From a virus, in the IMG/VR virus record IMGVR_UViG_3300020205_002429, positions 1-44,968 of that record: DNA of 44,968 nucleotides. One strand, given 5' to 3'. This document shows positions 15,109 through 22,843 of the stretch, piece by piece. Within the stretch, counting starts at the first letter, position 1. Each line of letters starts with the position of its first letter. Below the pieces are notes generated by a model, which saw only the letters and a program-made list of their open reading frames with translations, ran no database searches and was not told where the DNA came from. A program made the position numbers and the translations under genes.

Positions 15109-16176
15109 TCAACGATACAGCAAATTGGTAACAGTTCCGTTGTTTATGACCACACTGGCCATGGTAGTATTGCCAAAAGTTATAGGCAGATACCCATTTC
15201 CACCATCGGTGACTGTGATGCCATTGACCAGCCCGCCAGATTGTTGGGCAACTGCCTGAGCGCCCGAACCGTTGCCCACAATCAACACATTGGGATTGGC
15301 CACATAATTCATTCCTGGATCAGTCACAGTAACTCCGGTTACTATTCCATCTGTCACTTGTGCAGTTGCTTGCGCTCCCCATCCTTGACTTTGATTCAGT
15401 GCAACTCGAATCAACGGATGGAATCCCACTACATTGAGATATATGGTTTCTGTTGCATCCATATATTGTGTGCTTTCTGTAACATTATACCAAACTGCTT
15501 CATAGTCATCGGCACCTTGTGCTTTGATTGTTCCTGTAAAATGTGTGAGATCCATCTTAATGGTGGTCATGCTGGCGCCGTGAGTTGGTATGTTGCTGGA
15601 ATAAAATTCAGTAGTATGGGTATAGTTTAGTGGTTGCGGACTCAACGCCCAATCTGGCCATCCTGCCGGAGGGGTTGATGGCCACGATGCTGGTCCATAA
15701 ATTGTTGGGATTGATAGATTAGTGCTGTCCTGAAATTGTGGTAGTATGCTGTCTACAATATTACAGTCAGCTCTGGCACCAGAGTTTGCATCGGTATATG
15801 CAGCTTGCACATAGTCTCCAGCTGACCGTTGGATAGAATAGCTGGCCGGTTGTGCTATCATATCAATGGTATCTTCTGTTGACAATACCACCTTAACACG
15901 CCCAAGTGCGGCACTGAGAATGGTCATTGACTTGCTGAGTAATAATTCATCGCCATTTTGACTGATCATTCTGAACACAAATGTGCTGCCAGTGATGTTT
16001 ACCGGCTTTTCTTCCTGGTTAATAAATTCAAACAAAAGAACGTTATCCACGCCCTTGTTAATTGTTAGTTGTTTTGCGTACACTGGATTGTACCTCGCTG
16101 TGAAATAGGCGCCGCTGGTATCAATCAATAATACCTTGGTGATTTGCTGATATAAGTATGATGTAGTGGAATACAT
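15109..16176 (-). CDS. Virion structural protein (tail/baseplate-associated, BppU-like N-terminus)
   Basis: This encodes 355 residues from ATG 16176. The first 130 residues (LLIDTSGAYFTARYNPVYAK, NKGVDNVLLFEFINQEEKPV, NITGSTFVFRMI) resemble the N-terminal beta domain of phage baseplate upper-protein-type proteins and recur in marine T4-like phages. The C-terminal 100 residues contain two related Gly/Val-rich repeats (GIVTGVTVTDPGMNYVANP and GLVNGITVTDGGNGYLP), typical of beta-stranded fibre domains. There is no Shine-Dalgarno. CATAAATA lies 6 bases before the ATG, so the late transcript should be leaderless. A TTG 6 bases upstream of the ATG falls too close to the promoter to be used. Confidence 0.78.
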   Translation of the reverse strand: MYSTTSYLYQQITKVLLIDTSGAYFTARYNPVYAKQLTINKGVDNVLLFEFINQEEKPVNITGSTFVFRMISQNGDELLLSKSMTILSAALGRVKVVLSTEDTIDMIAQPASYSIQRSAGDYVQAAYTDANSGARADCNIVDSILPQFQDSTNLSIPTIYGPASWPSTPPAGWPDWALSPQPLNYTHTTEFYSSNIPTHGASMTTIKMDLTHFTGTIKAQGADDYEAVWYNVTESTQYMDATETIYLNVVGFHPLIRVALNQSQGWGAQATAQVTDGIVTGVTVTDPGMNYVANPNVLIVGNGSGAQAVAQQSGGLVNGITVTDGGNGYLPITFGNTTMASVVINNGTVTNLLYR

Positions 16177-16182
16177 GAACAA

Positions 16183-16190
16183 TATTTATG
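16183..16190 (-). promoter_or_regulatory. T4-type late promoter CATAAATA, 6 bases before the start codon
   Basis: The motif is followed by TTGTTC and then ATG on the minus strand. There is no Shine-Dalgarno. It overlaps the first codon of the divergent gene starting at 16188. Confidence 0.55.
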
Positions 16191-16568
16191 GGAAATAATA
16201 TCTTTGACAAGTTAACGGAAAAATATCCGTTTATCACATTGTGCATGTATGCAAACACGGAGTATGTGGGCATAGTGCAAAATAGAGACGATGCTGTTAC
16301 TACTATCTACGATTTTGCTGCGGTATCGGAGCAGGCCGACAAACTGATCTTTTTAGAATTGGCAAATATCTGGTGGTGGGAGTCAAATCGCAGCATTCCA
16401 ATTAATATTTTTTTACGAGGGGATTGGGAACGTTTTCGCCCCACACTAAAGACTTTTGTAAACAAAGATTTGGAAATTTTGCACGGTCCAATTTGCAGTT
16501 TGATAGACATTGCCCGCAAGAAAAGCAAGAGAAAGAGTATTACTTTAGTGCGCCGGGTGGACCAATAG
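16188..16568 (+). CDS. Conserved T4-like phage protein, unknown function
   Basis: This is a 126-residue soluble protein: NIFDKLTEKYPFITLCMYAN, then EYVGIVQNRDDAVTTIYDFA, LANIWWWESNRSIPINIFLR and a basic C-terminal tail ([14 protein letters not shown]). I recall close relatives of unknown function in marine T4-like phages. No catalytic motif or membrane segment is visible. It starts 12 bases from the divergent structural gene and ends overlapping the convergent DnaE-like gene by 24 bases. The basic tail suggests nucleic-acid contact, but this is weak inference. No clear promoter or Shine-Dalgarno was found upstream. Confidence 0.75.
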   Translation: MGNNIFDKLTEKYPFITLCMYANTEYVGIVQNRDDAVTTIYDFAAVSEQADKLIFLELANIWWWESNRSIPINIFLRGDWERFRPTLKTFVNKDLEILHGPICSLIDIARKKSKRKSITLVRRVDQ

Positions 16569-17108
16569 ATTCATATGCAGCATGACTAACATGCTGTAAC
16601 TTATTGCATGAGATTTCTTGAATACAAATCCTCGACTGTTGTCGCCGTCCCATACACTGGCAAACACATCTGACCACGGAAGATTTTGCAAGTGTGCCTT
16701 GCCTGGACGTATGATTGATATAAAAGCAGCCATTCTTGTTATGCTGTCAGGACGCATGGTTTCAAGCAAATGACTGTAGTTGCCCACATGTACCAACTGG
16801 CGAGCCCATTCATAGTCTTGCCACAATCGATCCCACGGCGGTTTGGCTGTGAGCATGGATTTGTAGTGTGCAGGATCTTTTACCAATTGATACACACTCA
16901 TGTTCAAGAAGTCTATTTTAAAATAGCCACGTTGCTCTGCTTGGTCGTAGTCTATGGCAGCACATTGATTGACAGGATCTTGTGGAATGTCTGTGACATA
17001 CACCCCTGAATTGTGTTTTTTTCCGTTGCTTTGTCGTGCAGGTGTATACTCAATCAGTTTCAGTATATGTTCGCGATTGGCAAAGTCAATATCAATATCA
17101 GCACTCAT
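16545..17108 (-). CDS. Miniature DnaE-like protein (DNA polymerase III alpha palm motifs)
   Basis: This encodes 187 residues with motifs in the order of bacterial DNA polymerase III alpha: [11 protein letters not shown] (compare PDIDIDF, bearing two catalytic aspartates), [11 protein letters not shown] (compare HAAGVVI), [19 protein letters not shown] (compare TQFD...KFDFLG, bearing the third aspartate), RPGKAHL (compare the YRPGP motif) and [13 protein letters not shown] (compare FNKSHAxAY). The PHP, finger and C-terminal domains, which make DnaE about 1,100 residues, are missing. I recall similar short proteins in cyanophages. The ATG overlaps the kdsA stop by four bases. Whether it polymerises DNA is unknown; it may instead be a regulator or clamp-binding decoy. 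Confidence 0.75.
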   Translation of the reverse strand: MSADIDIDFANREHILKLIEYTPARQSNGKKHNSGVYVTDIPQDPVNQCAAIDYDQAEQRGYFKIDFLNMSVYQLVKDPAHYKSMLTAKPPWDRLWQDYEWARQLVHVGNYSHLLETMRPDSITRMAAFISIIRPGKAHLQNLPWSDVFASVWDGDNSRGFVFKKSHAISYSMLVMLHMNLLVHPAH

Positions 17109-17884
17109 ACAAAGTTTCTAACATTATTGTGAATGAAATTCAACTGACCTATTAGGCCTCTCAGTTGTTTCAATGGAATCATGTTTGGACCATCACTGGG
17201 GGCTGTGTCGGGATTCTCGTGAGTTTCAATAAAAACTGCACTCAAACATCCAGTGGCCGCGGCGGCTCTGGCTAGAAAAGGCACCATGGTTCTGTCTCCC
17301 CCAGACTTGTCACCCAGCTTGCCAGGCTGTTGAACACTATGAGTGCAGTCAAACACCACAGGATAACCAGTACTTGCCATGATAGGTAAACTGCGCATGT
17401 CCACCACAAGATCATTGTATCCGTGACTATGACCCCTTTCACACAGCATGATATTGTGATTGCCAGTTGATGCAATTTTTTCTGCAACATTTTTCATATC
17501 CCAGGGTGCTAAAAATTGACCTTTTTTAACATTGATCGGCAGGCCAGTGGCCCCGGCAGCCAACAGCAAATCAGTTTGTCTGCATAAAAATGCCGGAATT
17601 TGTAGTAAGTCAACTGATTGGGCCACAACACCGGCCTGCGATGATTCGTGTATGTCTGTGATTGTAGGGACACCAATTTTGGAACTAACTGTTTTTAAAA
17701 TTTCCAATCCTTGTTCCATACCCACACCACGGGCGGTGCTTATACTGGTTCTATTTGCTTTGTCAAAACTACTTTTGTAAATGAATTGAACATTTAAGTC
17801 GTTGCAAATGCGTTTTACTTCTGAGGCCATAGCCACGGCATGAGCTAAGTCTTCAATTTGACACGGCCCAGCAATCACGGTCAA
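17105..17884 (-). CDS. kdsA: 3-deoxy-8-phosphooctulonate synthase (KDO-8-P synthase)
   Basis: KdsA condenses phosphoenolpyruvate with arabinose-5-phosphate to give KDO-8-phosphate, a precursor of the LPS inner core. Motifs are all present: IAGPCQIE (4-11), [11 protein letters not shown] (37-47), [17 protein letters not shown] (118-129), CERG (148-151), [11 protein letters not shown] (177-187) and [15 protein letters not shown] (220-234). Cys8, with His182, Glu220 and Asp231, indicates the metal-dependent class; E. coli has Asn at the Cys position. The coordinates use the first conventional start, TTG 17884. Homology suggests the protein begins about 16 codons earlier ([13 protein letters not shown]), where no AUG, GUG or UUG exists, only AUA at 17932 right after the upstream stop with GGGGTGG before it. 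It lies inside the uvsW operon, so it is probably early-expressed. Confidence 0.92.
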   Translation of the reverse strand: MTVIAGPCQIEDLAHAVAMASEVKRICNDLNVQFIYKSSFDKANRTSISTARGVGMEQGLEILKTVSSKIGVPTITDIHESSQAGVVAQSVDLLQIPAFLCRQTDLLLAAGATGLPINVKKGQFLAPWDMKNVAEKIASTGNHNIMLCERGHSHGYNDLVVDMRSLPIMASTGYPVVFDCTHSVQQPGKLGDKSGGDRTMVPFLARAAAATGCLSAVFIETHENPDTAPSDGPNMIPLKQLRGLIGQLNFIHNNVRNFV

Positions 17885-17933
17885 TGGTTGGTTGTTGCCA
17901 ATTGTAAAATAATCAAGTTCAATAGTTTTTATG

Positions 17934-18623
17934 TTACCACCCCGCCTGTTTTAATATCTCTTTGGCATATTCTTGATCTGATGAATAGTTAGCAAATCGT
18001 TTGGTCCATACATCACTGTTGATGTATGGCCATACCATGGTTATTTGTGCTGTGTCTAAATTGGTTAAAAATTCCTGTCCTGATGATGAATTATAAATCA
18101 CCCAGGGACTAATCTTTCCAGTGGTCACTGCATGACACAATGCATTAGAGTTACCGTAACGCAAACAATCGTGTGCCGGGTGTGTGGTTTTTTCACTCCA
18201 ATCGATGCTGTACTCAACGGCCCGAGACAGTGCATCAGCCACTGCTTCTGCTTGCAAATAAAACAACAGGTATTCGGTATAGATAGAATCACTGCACCAG
18301 CGGTCTATCTTTTTGTTGTTCTTTAACAACCATATCATGAACTGTGCTGGATTGATAACTCGTGTGTTTACACAATAGCGTCCAAACTTTACAAATGCTC
18401 GATAGTAAGGCGAGTCACAAAAGTCTTCAAACGTTTTGAGTTTTGCAGATCCTTGTTGGAGTTCAAAGAATTTAATGTATGCTTGAAAGCCCAACTGCAC
18501 ACCGCGTTCACTCTGTTCCATTCGTCGGCGCTTGGGCTCGCACATGTGAACCACAATACTGGTTTCACGTGCAAACTCTTTTTTGCAAAACTCACAGACA
18601 AATTTACTCGGAGTTTCAACCAT
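17934..18623 (-). CDS. Zinc-finger-bearing conserved T4-like phage protein
   Basis: This encodes 229 residues from ATG 18623, which overlaps the preceding stop by 8 bases; a TTG 21 bases upstream is possible. Residues 8-30 contain a C2H2/C2HC-like finger: [20 protein letters not shown], then CEPKRR. The body has [39 protein letters not shown] and a C-terminal [21 protein letters not shown] recall a full-length conserved family of this pattern in T4-like cyanophages, with no proven function. The finger plus basic run suggests DNA or RNA binding, perhaps transcriptional control in the uvsW operon. No enzymatic residues are visible. Confidence 0.78.
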   Translation of the reverse strand: MVETPSKFVCEFCKKEFARETSIVVHMCEPKRRRMEQSERGVQLGFQAYIKFFELQQGSAKLKTFEDFCDSPYYRAFVKFGRYCVNTRVINPAQFMIWLLKNNKKIDRWCSDSIYTEYLLFYLQAEAVADALSRAVEYSIDWSEKTTHPAHDCLRYGNSNALCHAVTTGKISPWVIYNSSSGQEFLTNLDTAQITMVWPYINSDVWTKRFANYSSDQEYAKEILKQAGW

Positions 18624-19050
18624 GTTGCTTGATGTATTGATCAAGTTCTTTCTTTGTAGTTATTGATGCCAACAGATCAATTTCGTCAGTTTTATAATGC
18701 GGGAATAACTCTGTCAATTGCTTTTTAATACTGCCGGCACCGGGTTCTTTCTTTTTAAGGCCAATCCAGTTATGTCTTGGTGTGCCCATGTTTGGACTTA
18801 CTGTGGTGGCCAATAACCATTGTAGTTTGGGATGTTTATGCAGATCAAAAAAGTGTTTGTTAAAACGTTGGTTGGTGGATATCACATAAAACTCTTTCAA
18901 GTCTCGACTACCGTCCACGTCCGACATCCAACGTATCATTGGAAACAACGAAAACTGTTTTCGTTCGTCGGGTGTGAGCTCGTCGTAAAACCGTCTGTTC
19001 TTGCAATCCAGTTGTCGCATCTCGTTGGTAATGTGTAGTCGATCACTCAT
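18616..19050 (-). CDS. Conserved T4-like phage protein, unknown function
   Basis: This is a 144-residue soluble protein. Salient segments are MSDRLHITNEMRQLDCKNRR, FSLFPMIRWMSDVDGS, STNQRFNKHFFDLHKHPKLQ, WLLATTVSPNMGTPRHNWI and a helical C-terminus (YKTDEIDLLASITTKKEL). I recall relatives in marine T4-like phages but no assigned role. I considered the clamp-loader subunit gp62 and rejected it because cyanophage gp62 has different conserved segments as I remember them. It overlaps both neighbours (8 bases on each side), so it is translationally coupled within the uvsW-kdsA operon. A replication or transcription accessory role is suggested only by context. Confidence 0.75.
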   Translation of the reverse strand: MSDRLHITNEMRQLDCKNRRFYDELTPDERKQFSLFPMIRWMSDVDGSRDLKEFYVISTNQRFNKHFFDLHKHPKLQWLLATTVSPNMGTPRHNWIGLKKKEPGAGSIKKQLTELFPHYKTDEIDLLASITTKKELDQYIKQHG

Positions 19051-19363
19051 TGGGTTTAGTCAGTTGATAAATCATTATAGCATGATCCAATGCATCTTGT
19101 AAAGTGGGATTTGTCCTGGCGGCTCTTCTAATTTCATTCCACAATTTGTCTTCCATCATGCGACTGTGTCGTGTTTTCATTCCTCCACCAATACTGTCGA
19201 TCAGTCTACTCTCTTCGTATGTGCTGTAATCGTGACCTATTTCTTTTCGTGTGCTGGGATGGGCACCTATTTCTCTAGCGTAAACTGTGCCTTCATTACG
19301 TTCGTATATGTAAGTTGCGCCCGGTGTTAGTGATCCCATATCACCACGCTTTGTTGTAGTCAA
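19043..19363 (-). CDS. Conserved small T4-like phage protein, unknown function
   Basis: This encodes 106 residues if started at TTG 19363, or 98 from the ATG at 19339, two bases after the upstream stop. I favour TTG because KRGDMGSLTPGATYIYERN is, as I recall, conserved including the KRGD residues in cyanophage homologues. The remainder includes YAREIGAHPSTRKEIGHDYS and LWNEIRRAARTNPTLQDALD, a helical C-terminus. No motif of known function is seen. It is coupled to both neighbours by overlaps, so it is co-translated with the rest of the uvsW operon. Confidence 0.72.
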   Translation of the reverse strand: MTTTKRGDMGSLTPGATYIYERNEGTVYAREIGAHPSTRKEIGHDYSTYEESRLIDSIGGGMKTRHSRMMEDKLWNEIRRAARTNPTLQDALDHAIMIYQLTKPNE

Positions 19364-19841
19364 CTATCTCGCAGTTGCGACTGATGTCTTTGACAAAATA
19401 CACACAGTCGGGTTTTGGTCCGTCACTAATGGGTATTGCTAACATTTGCCCATTCTTTAGTTTTGGAGCATACCACGACACCTCGTGGTATACATCCAAG
19501 ATTTCAATGTTGGGAAAGCTGGGTCTAAAACTGCTGAGTGGGTTGAACTGAAAAACTTTAAATCCGCGATCATTAATTGATGTTAATGGTAGGACTTCTA
19601 GATCACCTACTTCGGGTTCTCCAATTAGCACCTGCCAATCCATGGGCATTTTGATAATGTTGTCACCAATTTGTAGTACCAGGGCAGGGCTGCTGAAACT
19701 CTCTAAAAAAATCAATGGGATAAAATAATAGTCTGGATCAGCAGGATTAGAGTTGTCTAATATTGCAAATCTCAACTCGTCCACCTCGTCGGGCAATTGA
19801 TTCAAGTCGTAGTGTTGATTGTCTAATGTCAGTATTCGCAT
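19341..19841 (-). CDS. Conserved T4-like phage protein, unknown function
   Basis: This is a 166-residue beta-rich soluble protein: DEVDELRFAILDNSNPADPD, YYFIPLIFLESFSSPALVLQ, MPMDWQVLIGEPEVGDLEVL, NPLSSFRPSFPNI and YVKDISRNCEIVD-like C-terminus. I recall full-length relatives beside uvsW in cyanophages, with unknown function. A TTGACT-N17-TATTAT promoter ends only 6 bases before the ATG and no Shine-Dalgarno is visible, so its own transcript would be leaderless. It can also be read from the uvsW promoter, 38 bases after the uvsW stop. The conserved linkage with uvsW hints at a role in DNA metabolism. Confidence 0.78.
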   Translation of the reverse strand: MRILTLDNQHYDLNQLPDEVDELRFAILDNSNPADPDYYFIPLIFLESFSSPALVLQIGDNIIKMPMDWQVLIGEPEVGDLEVLPLTSINDRGFKVFQFNPLSSFRPSFPNIEILDVYHEVSWYAPKLKNGQMLAIPISDGPKPDCVYFVKDISRNCEIVDYNKAW

Positions 19842-19847
19842 TTGTTA

Positions 19848-19876
19848 ATAATACATGAATTTTGTAACAAAGTCAA
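19848..19876 (-). promoter_or_regulatory. Sigma-70 promoter TTGACT-N17-TATTAT, leaderless arrangement
   Basis: Minus-strand -35 at 19871-19876 and -10 at 19848-19853 with a 17-base spacer. Only TAACAA separates the -10 box from the ATG at 19841. It lies in the gap after uvsW and could boost the kdsA part of the operon. Confidence 0.65.
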
Positions 19877-19879
19877 CCA

Positions 19880-21349
19880 TTATTTGATCTTCATCCATTC
19901 CAACTTTTCTTGGGTAAACGGATAGTTTGCTTCTCGATAAAACACCTTGCGTTTAGTAAGATGCCGACGAGCAAATTTGCAGGTTGATGTTATGTCCCAG
20001 ATCTGAACATGATCTTTATCCTCCGCTTTGCGTATACCACGGCCGATTGACTGAATGACTCTAACAAAGCTCTTGCCAGGCTCAATAAGCACCAAATTAA
20101 AAATGCGGGGAATATTAATACCAACAGCCGCGACACCATAGGTTGCCACAATGATTTTATCTGTTGCTTCGGCCACTTCATCATAATGTTCTTGTCTTTC
20201 TTTACCCTTAGTGGCGCCCGATACAAACACAGATTTATCACCCAGTCGTTCCACCAACTGTCTACCACACTCGGTGCGGTCAACCAGCACAAGGGTGTTA
20301 CCAGTTTCGTTTACCTTGCGTATGAGTTCGGCCATGGTATCTAACCTGCCGGACTCTTCTAACAAGTATTTAAGCTCGCTTTGATAGTCTCGATATTCCA
20401 CATGATCAACCAACTGCACAATGTTCACATGACATTGTGCCAACACGCCTCGATCTTGAAGTTCACTGGCTGCTAGTTTGCTTATAACAGGACCTAGACT
20501 GACCAACAAACTCTGGCTTTCAAACTTCTCTTTTGGTATTGTCCCAGTCAATCCCCACCGAATTGGCACTCTCGCCATCACACCAGTCAGCAGAGTCTTT
20601 AATGCATCTGCTTTGGCCATATGTACTTCATCCACCATCACACACACTACATCTTGAATAAAGTCTTGAATTGTGCAATCACCTACTCCCAATTTAGTAT
20701 TCTTAAGTAACACATTTAAACTTTGCCAGGTACAAATGGTATGTTGTTTTCCAAATTCTTTTCGGTCGCCAAAGTAAACCCCAACATCAAGTTCAAGGTT
20801 GATGTAATCTTTTTCTGTTTGGGTGACAAGACTCTTGTTGGGAACAATTACAATACTTCGCCCATATTGCCCAATTGACCAACTGAGTGCGGCAGTCATG
20901 ATTGTTTTGCCTGCACCTGTTGCTACTTCTTGTATACATTGAGGATTGCCTAAAAAATTATTGACAATCTCAACTTGGTAATCACGTAACTTGATGGGTT
21001 GCCCTGCTTGTGGATGATTAGATGGCCAGGTCTTGTCAGCAAATGTATCTTGTGTTACTTGTGTAAATTCAAATGTAGTAGAGTATTCTCTTTGATCATC
21101 CAGTTCAATATCGTAATTGTAGCGTTCTAAGATGGGTATGATTTCTGGCAACAGATTGGTGTATGTGCTACCGCCCAGCTGAAAGTAACTGACTTTACCA
21201 TCCCACCGCCCCAGTCTCACTGCCGGCAAATATCGTGCATATGGTACATCATACTTGAATGCCGTGACCAGGGCCTTACGCACATCCAAATCTATGCCCT
21301 CTAGCTTGATGTTTACTTCGTCTTTGATCACTATTGTTGCGTGTTTCAT
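19880..21349 (-). CDS. uvsW: UvsW-type superfamily 2 DNA helicase
   Basis: UvsW unwinds R-loops and branched DNA, migrates Holliday junctions and shifts T4 from origin-based to recombination-based replication. The 489-residue length is close to T4 UvsW (503). Motifs: N-terminal substrate-binding domain (RLGRWDGKVSYF), Q-motif-like LRDYQVEIV, Walker A ATGAGKT (143-149), DEVH box (240-243), GLTGT motif III (266-270), and motif VI QSIGRGIR (433-440). It has a consensus sigma-70 promoter 38 bases upstream and heads an operon ending with kdsA and the DnaE-like gene. No unusual residue changes were noticed. Confidence 0.95.
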   Translation of the reverse strand: MKHATIVIKDEVNIKLEGIDLDVRKALVTAFKYDVPYARYLPAVRLGRWDGKVSYFQLGGSTYTNLLPEIIPILERYNYDIELDDQREYSTTFEFTQVTQDTFADKTWPSNHPQAGQPIKLRDYQVEIVNNFLGNPQCIQEVATGAGKTIMTAALSWSIGQYGRSIVIVPNKSLVTQTEKDYINLELDVGVYFGDRKEFGKQHTICTWQSLNVLLKNTKLGVGDCTIQDFIQDVVCVMVDEVHMAKADALKTLLTGVMARVPIRWGLTGTIPKEKFESQSLLVSLGPVISKLAASELQDRGVLAQCHVNIVQLVDHVEYRDYQSELKYLLEESGRLDTMAELIRKVNETGNTLVLVDRTECGRQLVERLGDKSVFVSGATKGKERQEHYDEVAEATDKIIVATYGVAAVGINIPRIFNLVLIEPGKSFVRVIQSIGRGIRKAEDKDHVQIWDITSTCKFARRHLTKRKVFYREANYPFTQEKLEWMKIK

Positions 21350-21387
21350 GTCATGAATATTTTAAATTTTAGCTATACATACATCAC

Positions 21388-21416
21388 AGTATAAATAATT
21401 TTATGATAAATGTCAA
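21388..21416 (-). promoter_or_regulatory. Sigma-70 promoter of uvsW (TTGACA-N17-TATACT)
   Basis: TTGACA (21411-21416) and TATACT (21388-21393) on the minus strand are 17 bases apart, a near-perfect host promoter. The -35 box lies inside the first codons of the divergent oxygenase-like gene, and the -10 box overlaps that gene's late promoter. Confidence 0.85.
21390..21397 (+). promoter_or_regulatory. Perfect T4 late promoter TATAAATA, 5 bases before a start codon
   Basis: The exact T4 consensus is followed by ATTTT and the ATG at 21403. There is no Shine-Dalgarno. T4 spacing would place +1 at the A of the ATG. It overlaps the -10 box of the opposing uvsW promoter. Confidence 0.6.
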
Positions 21417-22020
21417 TCTCAATTGTGGAATTATTAATAATTTTTTTTCTATAGACGAATCTACCAGATTAATGCAACAGTTCCAGAAACTGGCACCAGT
21501 TGACGGAACAGGCAACGACTGTTATGGAATAGATCAAAATCATTTGGCATTTGCTTGGTTTAGAAAAGTTTTTTTAAATCAACTGGCCAATAAATTTGAT
21601 CCAAATCTTAAACTTATTTTTGGAATGCTCCTTGATTGTACTGTGCCGTTTGGCATACACAGCGATATCAAACCACTTCCAGACCCAAATGGTAAATCTT
21701 ATATGAGTTGTTTGATGCCTTACAGTGTAGATCACAATACTGCTTTATGTAGTAACGCATCAACTATAATATTTAACGAACAATGTCATCCAATTGACCA
21801 ATTACCTGTGTTAGAAAATAATGTATCAGATATTTATGAATCAATGATCAGTCACACTTCGCCCAAATATATTGATCGCTTTAGTGTTAAATTAATAGCC
21901 AATTGGAATATAGGCGATTTAATATGGTGGGACAGCCGATTAGCTCATGTCAGTAATAACTTTATTTCTCAAGGTTATCAGTCTAAACAATGCATAGTAG
22001 CTCATACTTATGTACTCTAA
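21403..22020 (+). CDS. Putative 2-oxoglutarate/Fe(II) oxygenase-like protein
   Basis: This encodes 205 residues. A double-stranded beta-helix pattern is suggested by [20 protein letters not shown] (His86-x-Asp88), [10 protein letters not shown], and [17 protein letters not shown] (distal His182), with a basic residue in [10 protein letters not shown] that could hold 2-oxoglutarate. This H-x-D...H order is the metal triad of Fe(II)/2OG enzymes. Such enzymes hydroxylate proteins, small molecules or nucleic acids; the substrate here is unknown. The next gene, a PLP-enzyme-like protein, overlaps it by 11 bases, so the pair is co-translated and may act in one pathway. AT-rich composition suggests recent acquisition. 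Expression is predicted late and leaderless. Confidence 0.72.
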   Translation: MINVNLNCGIINNFFSIDESTRLMQQFQKLAPVDGTGNDCYGIDQNHLAFAWFRKVFLNQLANKFDPNLKLIFGMLLDCTVPFGIHSDIKPLPDPNGKSYMSCLMPYSVDHNTALCSNASTIIFNEQCHPIDQLPVLENNVSDIYESMISHTSPKYIDRFSVKLIANWNIGDLIWWDSRLAHVSNNFISQGYQSKQCIVAHTYVL

Positions 22021-22843
22021 AAATCAATTGTCAGTGGGCAAATTGCCACCATTAAAAGATTCTCTGTTTGATACATTTCGTCAGAATATTATTTCCAACA
22101 ACAGTTTATACCAAGGCACAAATCTGTACAACACATTTATCGAAACTAGTCAAGAATATTTTTTATCATCGAAAATTAATTTGTTATCAGGATTAGATTC
22201 AATGGACTCAACTGATATAATTTTAGGTTGCCATCATTTCATTGACAACTTAATTTTAAAACACGGTTTAGATAACTTACAAATTTTTGAGCATGATTAT
22301 AAATACTACAGCCGATTAAACCCAACTATTACTTACGCCAAAGTTGGAGAGTTGGTTTCTGAAAAACCAGTGATAATTGCAACACCATTTCCTGGGGCTC
22401 TGGGATTGCATTCTGATTGGTCAAAAATTTTAGACGAGTGTGATCATAAAAAAATTCCAGTTCATATCGACGGAGCATGGTTAGGGTCGGCCAAAGATAT
22501 ACATCTAGATTTAACTCGCCCTTGCATACAAAGTATAGGTATTAGCCTGAGCAAAGGACTTGGACTAGGCTGGAATCGAATCGGAGTTAGATGGTCTAAA
22601 ACTGAAGACCAAACAGATTCAATAACTATCATGAATAAATTTAATATGATTCCCGAAGTAGTAGTACGGATTGGCATTTCGGCGTTAAACACTGTGCCAG
22701 TTGACTACTTATGGAACAAATATGAAAAACAATATCAACAAATTTGTCGAGAACTTTTTTTGCGGCCAACAAACATTATACATGCGGCATTCAGTATTGA
22801 TAGAAAAATTCTTTATGGGTTACAAGATTGCTTTACTCAGTAG
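22010..22843 (+). CDS. PLP-dependent aminotransferase-fold protein, short form
   Basis: This encodes 277 residues. [10 protein letters not shown] contains the aspartate that pairs with the pyridine nitrogen of PLP, and [19 protein letters not shown] has the Ser-x-Ser-Lys-x-x-Gly pattern around the Schiff-base lysine of fold-type I aminotransferases. [16 protein letters not shown] resembles the loop before the cofactor site. The family is usually 350-430 residues; here the C-terminal small domain seems reduced, so the enzyme could be inactive or have a narrowed role. It is translationally coupled to the oxygenase-like gene. A joint role in making or altering an amino sugar or amino acid is possible. 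The 3' end overlaps the convergent gene by 24 bases. Confidence 0.68.
   Translation: MYSKNQLSVGKLPPLKDSLFDTFRQNIISNNSLYQGTNLYNTFIETSQEYFLSSKINLLSGLDSMDSTDIILGCHHFIDNLILKHGLDNLQIFEHDYKYYSRLNPTITYAKVGELVSEKPVIIATPFPGALGLHSDWSKILDECDHKKIPVHIDGAWLGSAKDIHLDLTRPCIQSIGISLSKGLGLGWNRIGVRWSKTEDQTDSITIMNKFNMIPEVVVRIGISALNTVPVDYLWNKYEKQYQQICRELFLRPTNIIHAAFSIDRKILYGLQDCFTQ

Noticed and set aside
18616-19050. Clamp-loader subunit gp62
   Set aside because: The length is compatible, but the conserved blocks do not match cyanophage gp62 as I recall them, and gp44/gp45/gp43 are not adjacent.
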